Source: Elusimicrobia bacterium GWB2_63_22
Lineage (GTDB): Bacteria > Elusimicrobiota > Elusimicrobia > Elusimicrobiales > UBA9959
Direction of reading: 5' to 3'
NCBI GenBank assembly: GCA_001799735.1
Contig: MGUA01000026.1
Coordinates: forward strand, 1 to 33,131
Length of the DNA stretch: 33,131 bases
The notes under the pieces are model-generated. The model saw nothing but the letters and a program-made list of their open reading frames with translations, searched no databases and was not told where the DNA came from. Positions 22,943 to 30,546 of this stretch are shown one piece after another. The stretch's first letter is position 1, and each line of letters starts with the position of its first letter. The translations under genes and the position numbers were made by a program.

Positions 22943-24985
22943 ATGAAAGCAACTTTTCGTCGCGCTCTTTTGGCGGCGGCGCTCCTGGCCGCCATGTCCG
23001 GCCCGGCTGCCGCCGGCGACCCGCTTACCCGGGCCCGCGAGACGGCGGCCCTCGGCGATCCCGCCAAGGCCCTGTCCATAGCGATGGACGGGCTGAAGGC
23101 CGCCCCGGCCGACCGGGAACTTTTTCTTTACGCCGTAGAGATGCTGCCGGAAGCCCCGACGCCCCACGCCGGAGCCCTGGCGGCCGCCGCCGCGGCCAGG
23201 GTGCAAAAGAAAGACGAACATTACGCCTGGTACCTCGGCCTCTGCAAAGCGCTCAGGATCTCGGCTAAATCTCAGGAAGCCCTCTCCAACTGCAAAAAAG
23301 CGCTGGAACTGGAACCTACTGCCTACCCCGTGTACCGGGAATTAGGGCTTACCTACGCCGCCGCCGGCAATCCGCGCAAGGCGGCCGAAACCCTGGAGCA
23401 GGGCGTGGAGATCTCCTCGTCCGACTATAAAGCCCATTACAACCTGGGCCGCGTGCTGGAGCTGCGCGGCGACGGGGCGAGGGCCGCCCAGTCCTACTCC
23501 AGGGGCCTCTCCCTGACCATCCGCGCCCAAACCCCCGACTCGCAGTATTACCGCGCCCTGCTGAAGGCCGGCCTGCGGCGCTCCGGCAAACTGAAGGCCA
23601 AAGCGCAGCCGAAGCTCAAAGCCCCCGGGAAGACCGCGGCCAGAAAAGCGGCCGACCCGCGGCAGGCCGCGGCCTGCCTGGCCAAATTCCGGGAAGAATT
23701 CCTCAAGGACAACCTCGGCTCCGCGCTGGAGACCAGCGATGCCTGCGTAAGGCTTTCCCCTTCCGACCCGGAGCTGGCTTCGGAAAGGGCGCCCCTGATG
23801 GTGCGCGTCGGGAAATACGAGGAAGGGGTGCGGGAATACGAAAGGGCCGCCGTCCTTTACGGGCCCAACAATTCCATGTCCGCCTTCTGCAGGGTCAAGG
23901 CGGCCGAGACCTGGCTCAAGCTGCGCGAAACCACAAAAGCGCTGGCCCAGTACCGCCTCGCCCTGGCCGCCAGCCCCCAGGACCTCAATGCGCTTAAAGG
24001 CCTGGCGGAACTGCAGGAAAACCGCTCCGACAGCGCCGGCGCGCTGACGACTTACGAAGCGATCTTGAAGCTCGACCCGGGCAACGCCCGGGCCGGCGCG
24101 CGCAGGGACGAACTGAAGACCGCCCTGCTCAGCGACGACCAGATACTGGCCGAGCTGCACCTGCGGCAGGCGATAGACGAGCAGAAAACAGCCCTGCTGC
24201 CCGAGGACTCAAAACTGTTCAAAGCCATAAAGGCGGCAGAGCTGGGCGGGGCAGTGGACTACCTGAAGGCCAAGGTCCCTACGGCCAGGGGCATGACCGT
24301 GGAGAAAAAAACCGCCGCCGGGACGAAGATCCTGCTGACCGGGGCCGGGTACAAGGCTTACGTGTTCCACGCCAGCAAGGACGCGATAAAAGTTTTTGAG
24401 ACCAGCGGCGTGGGCCTGCGCGAGATCTTCCAGCTGCGCGACCTGACCGGCGCCCCCGTTTTCGACCCCGCCGGCCGGCTGACCCCCGAGGGAGAAACGG
24501 TCTGGCGCACCGGCGCGGGCACGCAGAAGACCTGGCTGCTGCCGCATGAACCGGTGCAGGAGAGCCCGAAGGCCAGGGAAACCAGGCAGAAGATAGCCGC
24601 CCTGCAGGGGCGCGGCTACGAGGAGATCTCGGAGCCGGAATACCTGTGGCTGCTGAAAGTGACGCGCTGCCTGGAGATGACTCTCCAGAACGCGCCGGTC
24701 TCGGCCATCATACAGCTGGACGACGGCACCCGGCCGCGCTACATGATCTGCTACGATGAGAAAGCCGATTGCTCCAATCTCTGCAATAATAAGCTCCCCA
24801 GCTATATCGCGTCCTACCGCGCCAACAACACCACCGAAATCGAGAGCGACTATTCCACCGGTTTCTTCGGCCGCGGCGCGGTGAAGAAGCGCCGCTTCTG
24901 CGAGAACGGCGAGGTCTGGATGGGCGACATCGGGATCACGAAAGACAAAAACCCCTGCGCGGCGCCGCTCCCGTCCGCCCGCTGA
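22943..24985 (+). CDS. Exported TPR protein with Cys-rich C-terminal domain
   Basis: A 680-residue exported protein: signal peptide (1-24), a first TPR block (about 30-205, including EALSNCKKALELEPTAYPVYRELGLTYAAAGNPRKAAETLEQG), a Lys/Ala-rich linker (about 212-240), a second TPR block (about 240-400, TTKALAQYRLALAASPQDL) and a C-terminal domain (about 400-680) of unknown family. The tail carries six Cys, including C..DC.NLCNNK, in a short span, suggesting disulfides in an oxidising compartment. No ribosome binding site is evident before the ATG. It ends 46 bases before the rplM start. Function is unknown beyond scaffold-like repeats. Confidence 0.88.
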   Translation: MKATFRRALLAAALLAAMSGPAAAGDPLTRARETAALGDPAKALSIAMDGLKAAPADRELFLYAVEMLPEAPTPHAGALAAAAAARVQKKDEHYAWYLGLCKALRISAKSQEALSNCKKALELEPTAYPVYRELGLTYAAAGNPRKAAETLEQGVEISSSDYKAHYNLGRVLELRGDGARAAQSYSRGLSLTIRAQTPDSQYYRALLKAGLRRSGKLKAKAQPKLKAPGKTAARKAADPRQAAACLAKFREEFLKDNLGSALETSDACVRLSPSDPELASERAPLMVRVGKYEEGVREYERAAVLYGPNNSMSAFCRVKAAETWLKLRETTKALAQYRLALAASPQDLNALKGLAELQENRSDSAGALTTYEAILKLDPGNARAGARRDELKTALLSDDQILAELHLRQAIDEQKTALLPEDSKLFKAIKAAELGGAVDYLKAKVPTARGMTVEKKTAAGTKILLTGAGYKAYVFHASKDAIKVFETSGVGLREIFQLRDLTGAPVFDPAGRLTPEGETVWRTGAGTQKTWLLPHEPVQESPKARETRQKIAALQGRGYEEISEPEYLWLLKVTRCLEMTLQNAPVSAIIQLDDGTRPRYMICYDEKADCSNLCNNKLPSYIASYRANNTTEIESDYSTGFFGRGAVKKRRFCENGEVWMGDIGITKDKNPCAAPLPSAR

Positions 24986-24993
24986 CAGCGCCT

Positions 24994-25022
24994 TTGCATC
25001 CGCCCGGGAAATTTTGTATCAT
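24994..25022 (+). promoter_or_regulatory. Candidate rplM-rpsI promoter
   Basis: TTGCAT (24994-24999), 17 bases, then TATCAT (25017-25022). The predicted transcript start falls close to the ATG at 25032, which has no ribosome binding site, so the rplM message may be leaderless or nearly so. Confidence 0.5.
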
Positions 25023-25031
25023 AATATGACT

Positions 25032-25463
25032 ATGACACAGAAAACTACTTTGCCTAAAGTCGACACCAACGAAAAGACCAGGAAATGGCATTTCCTGGAC
25101 GCTTCCGACCAGGTGCTCGGCCGCCTTTCCACCAAGATCGCCGTGCTCCTGATGGGAAAGCACAAACGCGACTTCACCCCCAACATGGACTGCGGTGATT
25201 TCGTCGTCGTGACCAACACCGACAAGGTCCGCATAACCGGCAACAAGACCGAGGATAAGTTCTACTTCCGCCACTCCGGCTACGCCGGCGGCGCCAAGAC
25301 CATCCCCTACAAGAGGCAGATGGAAAACGATTCCACCAAGGTGCTCGAGCTCGCCGTAAAGCGCATGCTTGACGACAACACCCTGCGCGGCAAGCGCATG
25401 AAGCGCCTGCGCATCTTCTCCGGCGCGCAGACCCAGTTCCCCCTGCCCAAGGCCGCGAAGTAA
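25032..25463 (+). CDS. rplM: 50S ribosomal protein L13
   Basis: L13 (143 residues from this start) binds 23S rRNA early in large-subunit assembly. Diagnostic segments are RKWHFLDASDQVLGRLSTKIAVLLMGKHK, FTPNMDCGDFVVVTNTDKVRITGNK, RHSGYAGGAKT and the C-terminal LAVKRMLDDNTLRGKRMKRLRIF. The exact start is uncertain: ATG codons at 25026 and 25032 are both in frame; 25032 fits the promoter position better. A few extra N-terminal residues compared with common L13 proteins are seen either way. Followed by rpsI, the usual pairing. Confidence 0.97.
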   Translation: MTQKTTLPKVDTNEKTRKWHFLDASDQVLGRLSTKIAVLLMGKHKRDFTPNMDCGDFVVVTNTDKVRITGNKTEDKFYFRHSGYAGGAKTIPYKRQMENDSTKVLELAVKRMLDDNTLRGKRMKRLRIFSGAQTQFPLPKAAK

Positions 25464-25484
25464 TAATCAAAGGAAACAGAAAAC

Positions 25485-25883
25485 ATGGAAAACAAAAATC
25501 TCATACTGGCCACCGGCCGCCGCAAGACCTCCGTGGCCCAGATCCGCATGTCCCAGGGCGGCGAAGGCAAGATCACCATCAACACCAAGACCCCCGAGGC
25601 CTACTTCGGCAACAACCCGAGGCTCCGCCACGAGATCGTCAGGCCTTTCGACCTCACCAAGGACCAGAAGTTCGACTGCGTGATCAAGGTTGACGGCGGC
25701 GGCGTCTCCAGCCAGGCCGGCGCCATCCGCCACGGCATAGCCCGCGCTATCGCCAGCCTGGGCGACAGCTTCCGCGCTTCCATGAAGAAGGCCGGGTTCC
25801 TTACCCGCGACTCCCGCATGGTCGAGCGCAAGAAGCCCGGTATGCCCAAAGCCCGCAAACGCTTCCAGTTCTCCAAGCGCTAA
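25485..25883 (+). CDS. rpsI: 30S ribosomal protein S9
   Basis: S9 (132 residues) lies near the P site of the small subunit, its C-terminal tail touching tRNA. Diagnostic segments are LATGRRKTSVAQIRM, FDLTKDQKFDCVIKVDGGGVSSQAGAIRHGIARAI and the basic tail KKPGMPKARKRFQFSKR with the conserved SKR end. It follows rplM by 21 bases with AAAGGA upstream, and a strong terminator lies just after it. Confidence 0.98.
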   Translation: MENKNLILATGRRKTSVAQIRMSQGGEGKITINTKTPEAYFGNNPRLRHEIVRPFDLTKDQKFDCVIKVDGGGVSSQAGAIRHGIARAIASLGDSFRASMKKAGFLTRDSRMVERKKPGMPKARKRFQFSKR

Positions 25884-25901
25884 AACGCCTGGCGTACTGC
25901 C

Positions 25902-25939
25902 AACCGGGGGAGGCCCAAAGCCTCCCCCGGTTTTATTTT
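25902..25939 (+). terminator. Rho-independent terminator of rplM-rpsI
   Basis: Two perfectly paired 13-base arms (AACCGGGGGAGGC and GCCTCCCCCGGTT) with a 5-base loop CCAAA, then a T-rich tail TTATTTTA. It lies 18 bases after the rpsI stop and separates the ribosomal genes from the phosphatase-type gene unit that follows. Confidence 0.92.
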
Positions 25940-25949
25940 ATCCCGAAGT

Positions 25950-25978
25950 TTGCCACCGGGTGAGGATATTGTTATTAT
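25950..25978 (+). promoter_or_regulatory. Promoter of the phosphatase/pseudo-phosphatase unit
   Basis: TTGCCA (25950-25955), exactly 17 bases, TATTAT (25973-25978): each box matches consensus at 5 of 6 positions. The ATG at 25987 begins 8 bases after the -10 box and has no ribosome binding site, which predicts a leaderless message. It lies just after the rpsI terminator, as expected for a new transcription unit. Confidence 0.7.
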
Positions 25979-25986
25979 TTATATAT

Positions 25987-26520
25987 ATGCGAAAACTGTG
26001 GCTTAAGGTGACGGACCGGCGGTTCAGGGCGGCCCTCGCCGCCGTGGAGCAGACCGGGGCCGCCCTCGGCGACCTGGAAGCCGCCCCGGCCTCCGCGCCG
26101 GTTTTTTTCAGGCCGCTCCGGGCGGCCCTGGCGGCCGCCGCGGCCTCCCCGTCCGGCCAGGCCTCGGCCCGGGCCAGGACGGCCGCCGAAGAGTTCGTGC
26201 TGCGCCTGGAAAGGGTGTTCGCCGACCTGGCCCTGCACAACACCCGCCCCGACGACGCCGTCCGGGAAGCCATGCTGCGCCTGCAGCGGGCCTGCGCCGC
26301 GGCCGGGAGCCTTGCCTCGCCGGGCCGCCGCGCCGCCGCCGCCGAACAGATCCGCGGCCTTTGCGCCGGCTCGCGCAAGGTGCTGGACCTGGCCCGCGGC
26401 GCGGCGGCCTCCGCCCCGGCAGATTTTCCGCAAAATCTCAAATTTAGTAGTATATACTCCGGGCTCGCCGACGCTACTGACGCCTTTGAGCGCTGCGCGG
26501 AAGCCCTCTTCAACGTATAG
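25987..26520 (+). CDS. Hypothetical helical protein
   Basis: A 177-residue Ala- and Arg-rich protein predicted to be almost all alpha-helical, with long amphipathic stretches (for example ARTAAEEFVLRLERVFADLALHN and DAVREAMLRLQRACAAAGSL). There is no signal peptide or membrane segment. I do not recognise a family. The start at ATG 25987 is chosen from the promoter position; an in-frame GTG at 25960 lies between the -35 and -10 boxes and would not be transcribed. It is the first gene of the unit with the 5'-nucleotidase, whose ribosome binding site overlaps this stop codon. Confidence 0.65.
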   Translation: MRKLWLKVTDRRFRAALAAVEQTGAALGDLEAAPASAPVFFRPLRAALAAAAASPSGQASARARTAAEEFVLRLERVFADLALHNTRPDDAVREAMLRLQRACAAAGSLASPGRRAAAAEQIRGLCAGSRKVLDLARGAAASAPADFPQNLKFSSIYSGLADATDAFERCAEALFNV

Positions 26521-26528
26521 GAGCCCCC

Positions 26529-28076
26529 ATGAAACAGCTGATAGCCGCCCTGATATTCCTCCTCCCCGGCGCCGCCTGGTCGCTGACCATCTCGGCGTAC
26601 CACACCAGCGACGTGCACGGCTGGTATTTCTCCAGGCCGGCCAAGTGGGACAAGGCAAATTCCACCCGCACCATAGGCGGCTTCCCCGCGCTCTCCGCGC
26701 TGCTCAAGACCGAGAAGAACCCCTACATACTGCTGGACTCGGGCGACACCTTCCAGGGCACGCCAGAGGGCACCCTCACCAAGGGCCTGGCCACCGCCAA
26801 ACTTATGAACCAGCTCGGCTATTCCGCCGCGCAAGTCGGCAACCACGACTACGACTACACCGAAGCCAACCTGAGGAGCGTGGCGGCGCAGTCCTCTTTC
26901 CCGTGGCTCGGCGCCAACGTCTACATAAAGGAAACTGGCGGGCAGACCGATTACCTCAAGCCTTACACCATCGTCGAGAAGGCCGGCAAGCGCATCGCCG
27001 TGATCGGCATCGCGGGCCGCCATACCGCCACCTCCACCCTGCCGCTCAACGTCAAGCACCTGGAGTTCCGCGACGAGGCGGCCGAGGCCGCGCGCTGGAC
27101 GGAGGAAGTGAGGAAGAAAGAAAAGCCCGACGCCGTGATCCTGCTGGTGCACATGGGTTTCGGCGCCGACCTTTACGGCCAGGTGGAGATCTCCACCTGG
27201 ACCTTCTCCGCGGAGAAGGCCGCCCTCGGCACCCTGGCCGTGGCCCGCGCCGCCAGGCCAGAAGTGCTGTTCGGCGGGCATAACCACGTCGGGCTGCAGA
27301 AAGGCCATTACGACAAGGAAAGCGGCACGCTGCTGATGGAAAGCTATTTCGGGCTCACCAGCGTGAGCCGGGTGGACATGGACTTCGACGACAAGACCGG
27401 CAAGTTCAAGAGCGCCACCGCCCGACTCATCCCCCTCTGGACGGACGTGACCGGCGAGGACCAGGCCGTGCTGGCGACCCTTAAGGTTTTCAGCGAGCAG
27501 GTGGACAAGGAGATGAGCGCGGTCATCAGCGAGAGCGCCGCGGACCTGGGCACCTCCAAGGCCGGGCTCGACTCGGGCATAGGCAACTGGTTCGCCGACG
27601 CCATGCGCCGCCAGTCCGGCGCCGACGTGGCCTTCCAGAACACCGCCGGCATCCGCGCCGAGCTTAAGAAGGGCGCGATACGCGTCCGCGATATTTTCCA
27701 GGTGATGCCTTTCGAGAACACCCTGGTGAAGCTTACTATGACGGGAGCCCAACTGAAGACCCTGATGGCCGACAACCTCAAGGGAGGCTTCTCCAAACTG
27801 CAGCTCTCCGGGCTCAAGGTCAGCTTCCGCAAGACGGAAAAAGGGCCGGCCGACATAAAGCTCGAGCGCAACGGCGCGGAGATAAAGCCGGAAGAGAAGC
27901 TCACCGTAGCCACCAACAATTATCTCACCACCGGCGGCACCGGCGGCGCCGTCTTCAACGAAGCCGAAAAATCCGACGACACCATGCTGCCGATCCGCGA
28001 CCTGCTGATAAAAGACGTCAAAGAGCACCCGATCAAAGAGGCCCCGGAGGGCGGCCGGATAGTCCTGCTGGAATGA
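26529..28076 (+). CDS. Exported 5'-nucleotidase/2',3'-cyclic phosphodiesterase family protein
   Basis: A 515-residue exported bimetal phosphatase that removes phosphate from nucleotides outside the cytoplasm. Signal peptide 1-18; calcineurin-type metallophosphatase domain about 20-290; 5'-nucleotidase C-terminal substrate domain about 330-500. All metal-site residues are present: D28 and H30 (TSDVHG), D73 (DSGDTFQG), N105-H106-D107 (GNHDYDY), H208 (LVHMG), H251 and H253 (GGHNHV). The C-terminal domain shows GIGNWFADAMR, FQNTAGIRA, FQVMPFENTLVKLTMTG and ATNNYLTTGG. A strong ribosome binding site (TAGGAG) lies 5 bases before the ATG. Exact substrate is not determined. Confidence 0.95.
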   Translation: MKQLIAALIFLLPGAAWSLTISAYHTSDVHGWYFSRPAKWDKANSTRTIGGFPALSALLKTEKNPYILLDSGDTFQGTPEGTLTKGLATAKLMNQLGYSAAQVGNHDYDYTEANLRSVAAQSSFPWLGANVYIKETGGQTDYLKPYTIVEKAGKRIAVIGIAGRHTATSTLPLNVKHLEFRDEAAEAARWTEEVRKKEKPDAVILLVHMGFGADLYGQVEISTWTFSAEKAALGTLAVARAARPEVLFGGHNHVGLQKGHYDKESGTLLMESYFGLTSVSRVDMDFDDKTGKFKSATARLIPLWTDVTGEDQAVLATLKVFSEQVDKEMSAVISESAADLGTSKAGLDSGIGNWFADAMRRQSGADVAFQNTAGIRAELKKGAIRVRDIFQVMPFENTLVKLTMTGAQLKTLMADNLKGGFSKLQLSGLKVSFRKTEKGPADIKLERNGAEIKPEEKLTVATNNYLTTGGTGGAVFNEAEKSDDTMLPIRDLLIKDVKEHPIKEAPEGGRIVLLE

Positions 28077-29533
28077 GCCGCGCCCCGGCCAGACACCTCC
28101 TGCCCGCCCTGCTGCTGCTGGGCTCGTGGGCCTGCGCCGGCAAGGACCAGGTGACGATCTTCGCCACCGGGCGCACCCAGGGCCGCATCGGCGCCGTCGA
28201 CGACGGCGGCGGGCGGACCGGCGGGTTCGCGGTCTTTAAAAAGCTCTACGACTCGGAGCCCGGCCCCAAGCTGGCCGTGGACACAGGCAACTGGTTCTCA
28301 GCCGTGCCGGAAGGGTGGCTTACCCGCGGGCGTTCCACCCTGGACTGCCTTAACGCGGTGCCGTACGCCGCGGCCGCGGCCGGGCTGGAAGACCTGGCGC
28401 TTACTCCCGCGGAATTCCAGAAGCTGGCCGCCGGCTCCGCCGTGCCGATACTCGCCTCCAACCTGTACCTGAAGAGCAACAAGAAGCCCCCCTTCCTCCA
28501 CAGCTGGCGCGTGGTGCAGGCCGGCGGGCGCAAGATAGGTTTTTTCTCGGCGGTGATACCTTCTCCCAAAAAAGCCAACCGCCCCCGCCACCTGCAGCAT
28601 TACCGGCTCGAAAAAGAGACCTACGAGACGGAGAAGGCCATGAAGGCCCTCAAGGACGCCGGGGCTTCCGTGATAGTGATGCTGATGAGCGTGAACCCGA
28701 AGGAAGAGGCCGGCGAGGAGTTCTTCCGCGAGTTCGTCTCCAAAGTTTCGCGGGTGGACCTCATAATTACCGACGACCCGCAGGTCAGGAAGCCGTTCAG
28801 GGCCGGTAGAGCCTGGGTGGCCGGGGCCGGCCTTGAAATGAGGGAAGCGGCCAGGCTGACGCTGGACCTGGACAAGGCCACCGGCCGCCTCACCGGGGTA
28901 AAATGGAAAGCCGTGGAACTGCGGGCCGAAAAATACGGCCAGGACCAGGCCATGCTGAAGATCGTCACCAGGCATAAAGCTGCCGCGGCCGCCCACATGG
29001 GCCGGCGCATCGGCAGCCTCGCCGCCCCCCTGCCGCTGCGGGACGGGGTGGAAACCCCGGCCGCGGATTTCGCGGCGGACTGCATGCGCCGCTGGGCCAG
29101 GACTAACGCCGCCATCATACCGCTCTCCGAACCCGCGGCCGGTTTCTCCAGCGGCACGGTCACCGTCGGGGACCTGCGCAGGGCTTTCCCGCTTGATTCC
29201 AGCGTGGTCTTCGTCAAGATGCGCGGCGACGACCTGGAGCGCGTAATGGCCTCCATGCCGCCGTCCGACATCACCGTTTCCGGGCTGCGGCTGTTCCTGA
29301 AGGACGGGGTGTTTGAAAGGGCCGAATCCGAGAACGGGCCGCTGGCCGCCGGGCATATCTACCGGCTCGCCGTGCCGGACTCTATGACCGGGGACCGGGA
29401 ACATTCCGTGCTCGCCAACGCCATGGAATTCGCCAACTCGCGCCGCTCGCTCCGGGAAGTAGTGAGCTGGTGCTTCTCGCGCCAGAACAGCATACCGCGG
29501 CCGGAAGGCCGCAGGATAGTGAGGGGCAACTGA
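28073..29533 (+). CDS. 5'-nucleotidase-like pseudo-enzyme (exported, possible lipoprotein)
   Basis: A 486-residue paralog of the preceding gene, overlapping it by ATGA. The same two-domain layout can be followed, but nearly all catalytic residues are gone: the D..H pair is R34 and Q36 (ATGRTQG), the bridging Asp of DSGD is Asn (DTGN, N73), GNHD is GLED (only D107 kept), VHMG is MSVN, and GGHNHV is TDDPQV. The C-terminal domain is reduced but still shows AADFAADCMRRWARTNAAI and VGDLRRAFPLDSSVVFVKMRGDDLERVM. An N-terminal hydrophobic segment ends in SWAC, so C21 could be a lipidation site, though the lipobox is imperfect. Likely catalytically dead and possibly a partner or binding protein. Confidence 0.85.
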   Translation: MSRAPARHLLPALLLLGSWACAGKDQVTIFATGRTQGRIGAVDDGGGRTGGFAVFKKLYDSEPGPKLAVDTGNWFSAVPEGWLTRGRSTLDCLNAVPYAAAAAGLEDLALTPAEFQKLAAGSAVPILASNLYLKSNKKPPFLHSWRVVQAGGRKIGFFSAVIPSPKKANRPRHLQHYRLEKETYETEKAMKALKDAGASVIVMLMSVNPKEEAGEEFFREFVSKVSRVDLIITDDPQVRKPFRAGRAWVAGAGLEMREAARLTLDLDKATGRLTGVKWKAVELRAEKYGQDQAMLKIVTRHKAAAAAHMGRRIGSLAAPLPLRDGVETPAADFAADCMRRWARTNAAIIPLSEPAAGFSSGTVTVGDLRRAFPLDSSVVFVKMRGDDLERVMASMPPSDITVSGLRLFLKDGVFERAESENGPLAAGHIYRLAVPDSMTGDREHSVLANAMEFANSRRSLREVVSWCFSRQNSIPRPEGRRIVRGN

Positions 29534-30120
29534 TGTTCGAAGCTTTAGCCGCTTATTTCGGAAAATGGTACGCCAGGCTGAAGGCCTTCTCCATGCTGGC
29601 CGGGGCCTGGGGTTTCCTGTTCAGCGTCAACTCCCTGATCGGGTTCCAGGCCGGCTTCGAGTATGACGACGGGCTCTCCTACTCCACGCCCGCCTTCAAG
29701 GCCGCGGAGAAGGACAAGCTGGAACCCGGCACCCCCGACTATTGGAACTCGGTGAACCGCTCTTACGCCCTGGAGCGGCTCAAGCCCGCGCCCTGGCTGG
29801 CCGCGTGGGCCCTCAAGGCGCTGGGCGTGAAGATCGCCGTCTTCTGCGACCGCGGGAGCGAGGGGGCAGACAGCCTGGAGGCCTCCTGGCGTAAGCTGGC
29901 GGACTATTTCTATTTCCCCGCTTCCGAGGACGCCAAGTACAAGGTCCTGGAGAAAAGGCGGTTCATCCTTTACGCCGGGGCGTCCGACTCCGGCATCATC
30001 CAGGCGCGGAAAGCCGGCGTGACCCCCCTGCGACTGCAGAAAAGCCACCGGTCCTCGCTGCCTTTCGCCTACACCCCCGGCAAATTCGGAGAACGCCAAC
30101 TCCCGCTCTCCCGGTTCTGA
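29533..30120 (+). CDS. Class B acid phosphatase-like (HAD fold) protein with degraded active site
   Basis: A 195-residue protein with an N-terminal hydrophobic segment (about 17-35, possible membrane anchor). From residue 36 the sequence follows class B acid phosphatases (AphA): IGFQAGFEYDDGLSYSTPAF against the family pattern VGFDIDDTVLFSSPGF, then DYWNSVN, LADYFYFPA, and GASDSGIIQARKAGVTPLRL against GDSDNDI.AAR..G.RGIR. The HAD nucleophile Asp is Glu43, the motif-I Thr is Gly47, the Asp of motif IV is Ala150 and a second is Gly154, so standard phosphatase activity is unlikely. The start at 29533 is chosen because of a TGATG overlap with the upstream stop; a longer frame from 29470 would overlap it by 64 bases. 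Homology is by motif pattern only. Confidence 0.72.
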   Translation: MFEALAAYFGKWYARLKAFSMLAGAWGFLFSVNSLIGFQAGFEYDDGLSYSTPAFKAAEKDKLEPGTPDYWNSVNRSYALERLKPAPWLAAWALKALGVKIAVFCDRGSEGADSLEASWRKLADYFYFPASEDAKYKVLEKRRFILYAGASDSGIIQARKAGVTPLRLQKSHRSSLPFAYTPGKFGERQLPLSRF

Positions 30121-30130
30121 CCCCGCCGCA

Positions 30131-30159
30131 TTGCCCGGAAGCCGGATAATTAATATAAT
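30131..30159 (+). promoter_or_regulatory. Promoter of the HIT gene, leaderless type
   Basis: TTGCCC (30131-30136), exactly 17 bases, a perfect TATAAT (30154-30159), then 7 bases to the ATG at 30167. No ribosome binding site lies in the sequence before the ATG, so transcription probably begins at or next to the start codon. Confidence 0.72.
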
Positions 30160-30166
30160 ATAGTTA

Positions 30167-30508
30167 ATGGCGGATTGCATTTTCTGTAAGATAGCGGCCG
30201 GAGAAATAAACGCCAAGGTCGTTTATGATGACGCCGATATTGTGGCGTTCCTGGACCTGAATCCGCAAGCCCCGACCCACGCCCTTATAATCCCCCGCCG
30301 CCACATAGACCGGCTCACGGCGGCCGCGGACGGCGACACGGAGCTCCTGGGCAAGCTGCAGCTGGCCGCGGCCAAGGTGGCTAAAGTTTTAAAGGTGGAA
30401 GGCGCCTTCAGGCTGGTCACCAATAACGGCAAGGGCGCCGGCCAGTCGGTGGACCATCTCCACTATCACCTGCTCGGCGGCAGGAAGCTGATGTGGCCCC
30501 CGGGCTGA
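30167..30508 (+). CDS. HIT family protein (HinT-like nucleotide hydrolase)
   Basis: A 113-residue histidine-triad protein, a small cytosolic dimer that cleaves nucleoside phosphoramidates and acyl-adenylates. Features: CIFCKIAAGEI near the N-terminus, VYDDADIVAFLDLNPQAPTHALIIPRRHI, and the active site HLHYHLL (the H.H.H motif) followed by GGRKLMWPPG. Length and order match HinT/HIT-family proteins. Its own promoter lies just upstream. It sits 38 bases before rpsU and may share a transcript with it. Confidence 0.95.
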   Translation: MADCIFCKIAAGEINAKVVYDDADIVAFLDLNPQAPTHALIIPRRHIDRLTAAADGDTELLGKLQLAAAKVAKVLKVEGAFRLVTNNGKGAGQSVDHLHYHLLGGRKLMWPPG

Positions 30509-30531
30509 ACAAGATTTAAGCTGCGTACCAA

Positions 30532-30543
30532 AAGGTGGTGATT
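30532..30543 (+). promoter_or_regulatory. Near-perfect ribosome binding site that sets the rpsU start
   Basis: AAGGTGGTGATT differs from the full anti-16S complement AAGGAGGTGATC by two bases (the internal A to T and the last C to T). Its core lies 8 bases before TTG 30547, the ideal distance, whereas the GTG codons at 30535 and 30538 lie inside the site itself. It therefore points to TTG as the true start of rpsU. Confidence 0.75.
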
Positions 30544-30546
30544 AGC

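Noticed and set aside
25014-25031. Earlier L13 start giving an extra MYHNMTM
   Set aside because: The earlier codons lie within the proposed -10 box region and have no ribosome binding site; ATG 25032 (or 25026) fits promoter and family better.
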